Part shown: positions 5,647-6,114 of the stretch, piece by piece | Position numbering within the stretch: the first letter of the stretch is position 1 | Layout: each line of letters starts with the position of its first letter | Source of the DNA: Clostridiales bacterium UBA3277 | Lineage (GTDB): Bacteria > Bacillota > Clostridia > Oscillospirales > Oscillospiraceae | NCBI GenBank assembly: GCA_002362145.1 | Contig: DETX01000017.1 | Location: 1-6,114, forward strand | Direction: 5' to 3' | DNA length: 6,114 nucleotides | Notes under the pieces: generated by a model | Databases searched by the model: none | What the model was told of the DNA's origin: nothing | The model's input: the letters and a program-made list of their open reading frames with translations, nothing else | Program-made: the position numbers and the translations under genes

Positions 5647-6114
5647 TTAGATCAGCTCAGAAATGAACTTCTTGATGGTGGCAACGGCGGCGGGGTGACG
5701 CATGATGACAGCGTCGGCACCTCCCACCAGGTTGGCAGCGGCAGTGGAGACTTCCATGCCGATGGCGCGCTCTTCCCGGTTGCCCCAGGCGGGCTCATCT
5801 TCTTCGGTGGCGGAGGATTCCTTCACGCCCCAGGTGTCAGGAGACACAGGGGAGACAATGGGCATCTGCAGGTCGGCGTCGGACTGAGCCAGAGCCGCCA
5901 GACGAATCCGGTCCAGGGTGGAGGCCACGTACTCAAAGCCGTAGCCCACGGCGGCGGTGCCCACGTTCATGACGATGTTCTCGGAGTTGATGGACAGGCC
6001 CTTGAGCATGATGTTCAGCTGCTTGGCCAGGTTAATGTCGTCGGCGGTCTCAGCGCCCACCTTCTGGCCGTAGGCCAGGGCCACGGAAGCGCCAACGGTC
6101 TTGTAGTCCTCGTT
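5647..6114 (-). CDS. acsD: AcsD, small subunit of the corrinoid iron-sulfur protein (C-terminal part)
   Basis: Partial gene: 155 codons and a TAA stop are visible, and the frame enters from the right edge without a start (a GTG at 6084 is internal, since NEDYKTVGAS precedes it in frame). The small CFeSP subunit is a TIM barrel of roughly 310 residues that pairs with AcsC and helps enclose the corrinoid. The visible half carries family features: INLAKQLNIMLKGL, IVMNVGTAAVGYGFEY, RIRLAALAQSD, LQMPIVSPVSPDTWG, WGNREERAIGMEV and the ending GADAVIMRHPAAVATIKKFISELI. Compared with Moorella AcsD, all these blocks occur in the same order. It lies 19 bases before acsC-acsE, so the two CFeSP subunits should be translated from one message. 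No terminator lies between them. Confidence 0.93.
   Translation of the reverse strand, partial: NEDYKTVGASVALAYGQKVGAETADDINLAKQLNIMLKGLSINSENIVMNVGTAAVGYGFEYVASTLDRIRLAALAQSDADLQMPIVSPVSPDTWGVKESSATEEDEPAWGNREERAIGMEVSTAAANLVGGADAVIMRHPAAVATIKKFISELI

Overview
The window is a run of five genes, all on the minus strand, read from position 6114 down to position 1. It encodes most of the carbonyl (western) branch of the Wood-Ljungdahl pathway. In transcription order the genes are acsD (3' part only), an acsC-acsE gene fusion, a small membrane-anchored protein of unknown function, acsB, and the 5' part of acsV (the corrinoid protein activator RACo). High G+C content, strong AGGAGG-type ribosome binding sites and AcsB and CFeSP sequences of the bacterial acetogen type suggest an anaerobic member of the Clostridia (Bacillota). 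An Oscillospiraceae-like gut organism is plausible, but this is an inference from style rather than a proof.

Layout: 6114-5647 is the C-terminal half of the small subunit of the corrinoid iron-sulfur protein (CFeSP). After 19 bases comes 5627-3351, a 758-residue polypeptide. It joins the complete large CFeSP subunit (AcsC) through an Ala/Glu/Lys helical linker to a complete methyltetrahydrofolate:corrinoid methyltransferase (AcsE). A 106-base gap with a perfect 12-bp stem-loop precedes the small protein (3244-2729), which has one N-terminal membrane helix, a possible PH-like domain and a lysine/proline/alanine-rich tail. A 72-base gap leads to acsB (2656-530). A 65-base gap with a 14-bp stem-loop leads to acsV, which starts with GTG at 464 and runs off the left edge.

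How they work together: the AcsE domain takes the methyl group from methyl-tetrahydrofolate and gives it to the cobalt of the corrinoid bound by AcsC/AcsD. AcsB condenses that methyl group with CO and coenzyme A to acetyl-CoA at its nickel-iron A-cluster. AcsV re-reduces CFeSP molecules whose cobalt has become oxidised. The CO dehydrogenase gene (acsA) and the methyl-branch genes are not in the window.

The most notable point is the covalent AcsC-AcsE fusion, which ties methyl donor enzyme and methyl acceptor together. Next are the unidentified membrane-anchored protein embedded between pathway genes, and two look-alike intercistronic stem-loops that lack a U-tract. Long open frames on the plus strand opposite these genes are antisense shadows of G+C-rich codons.
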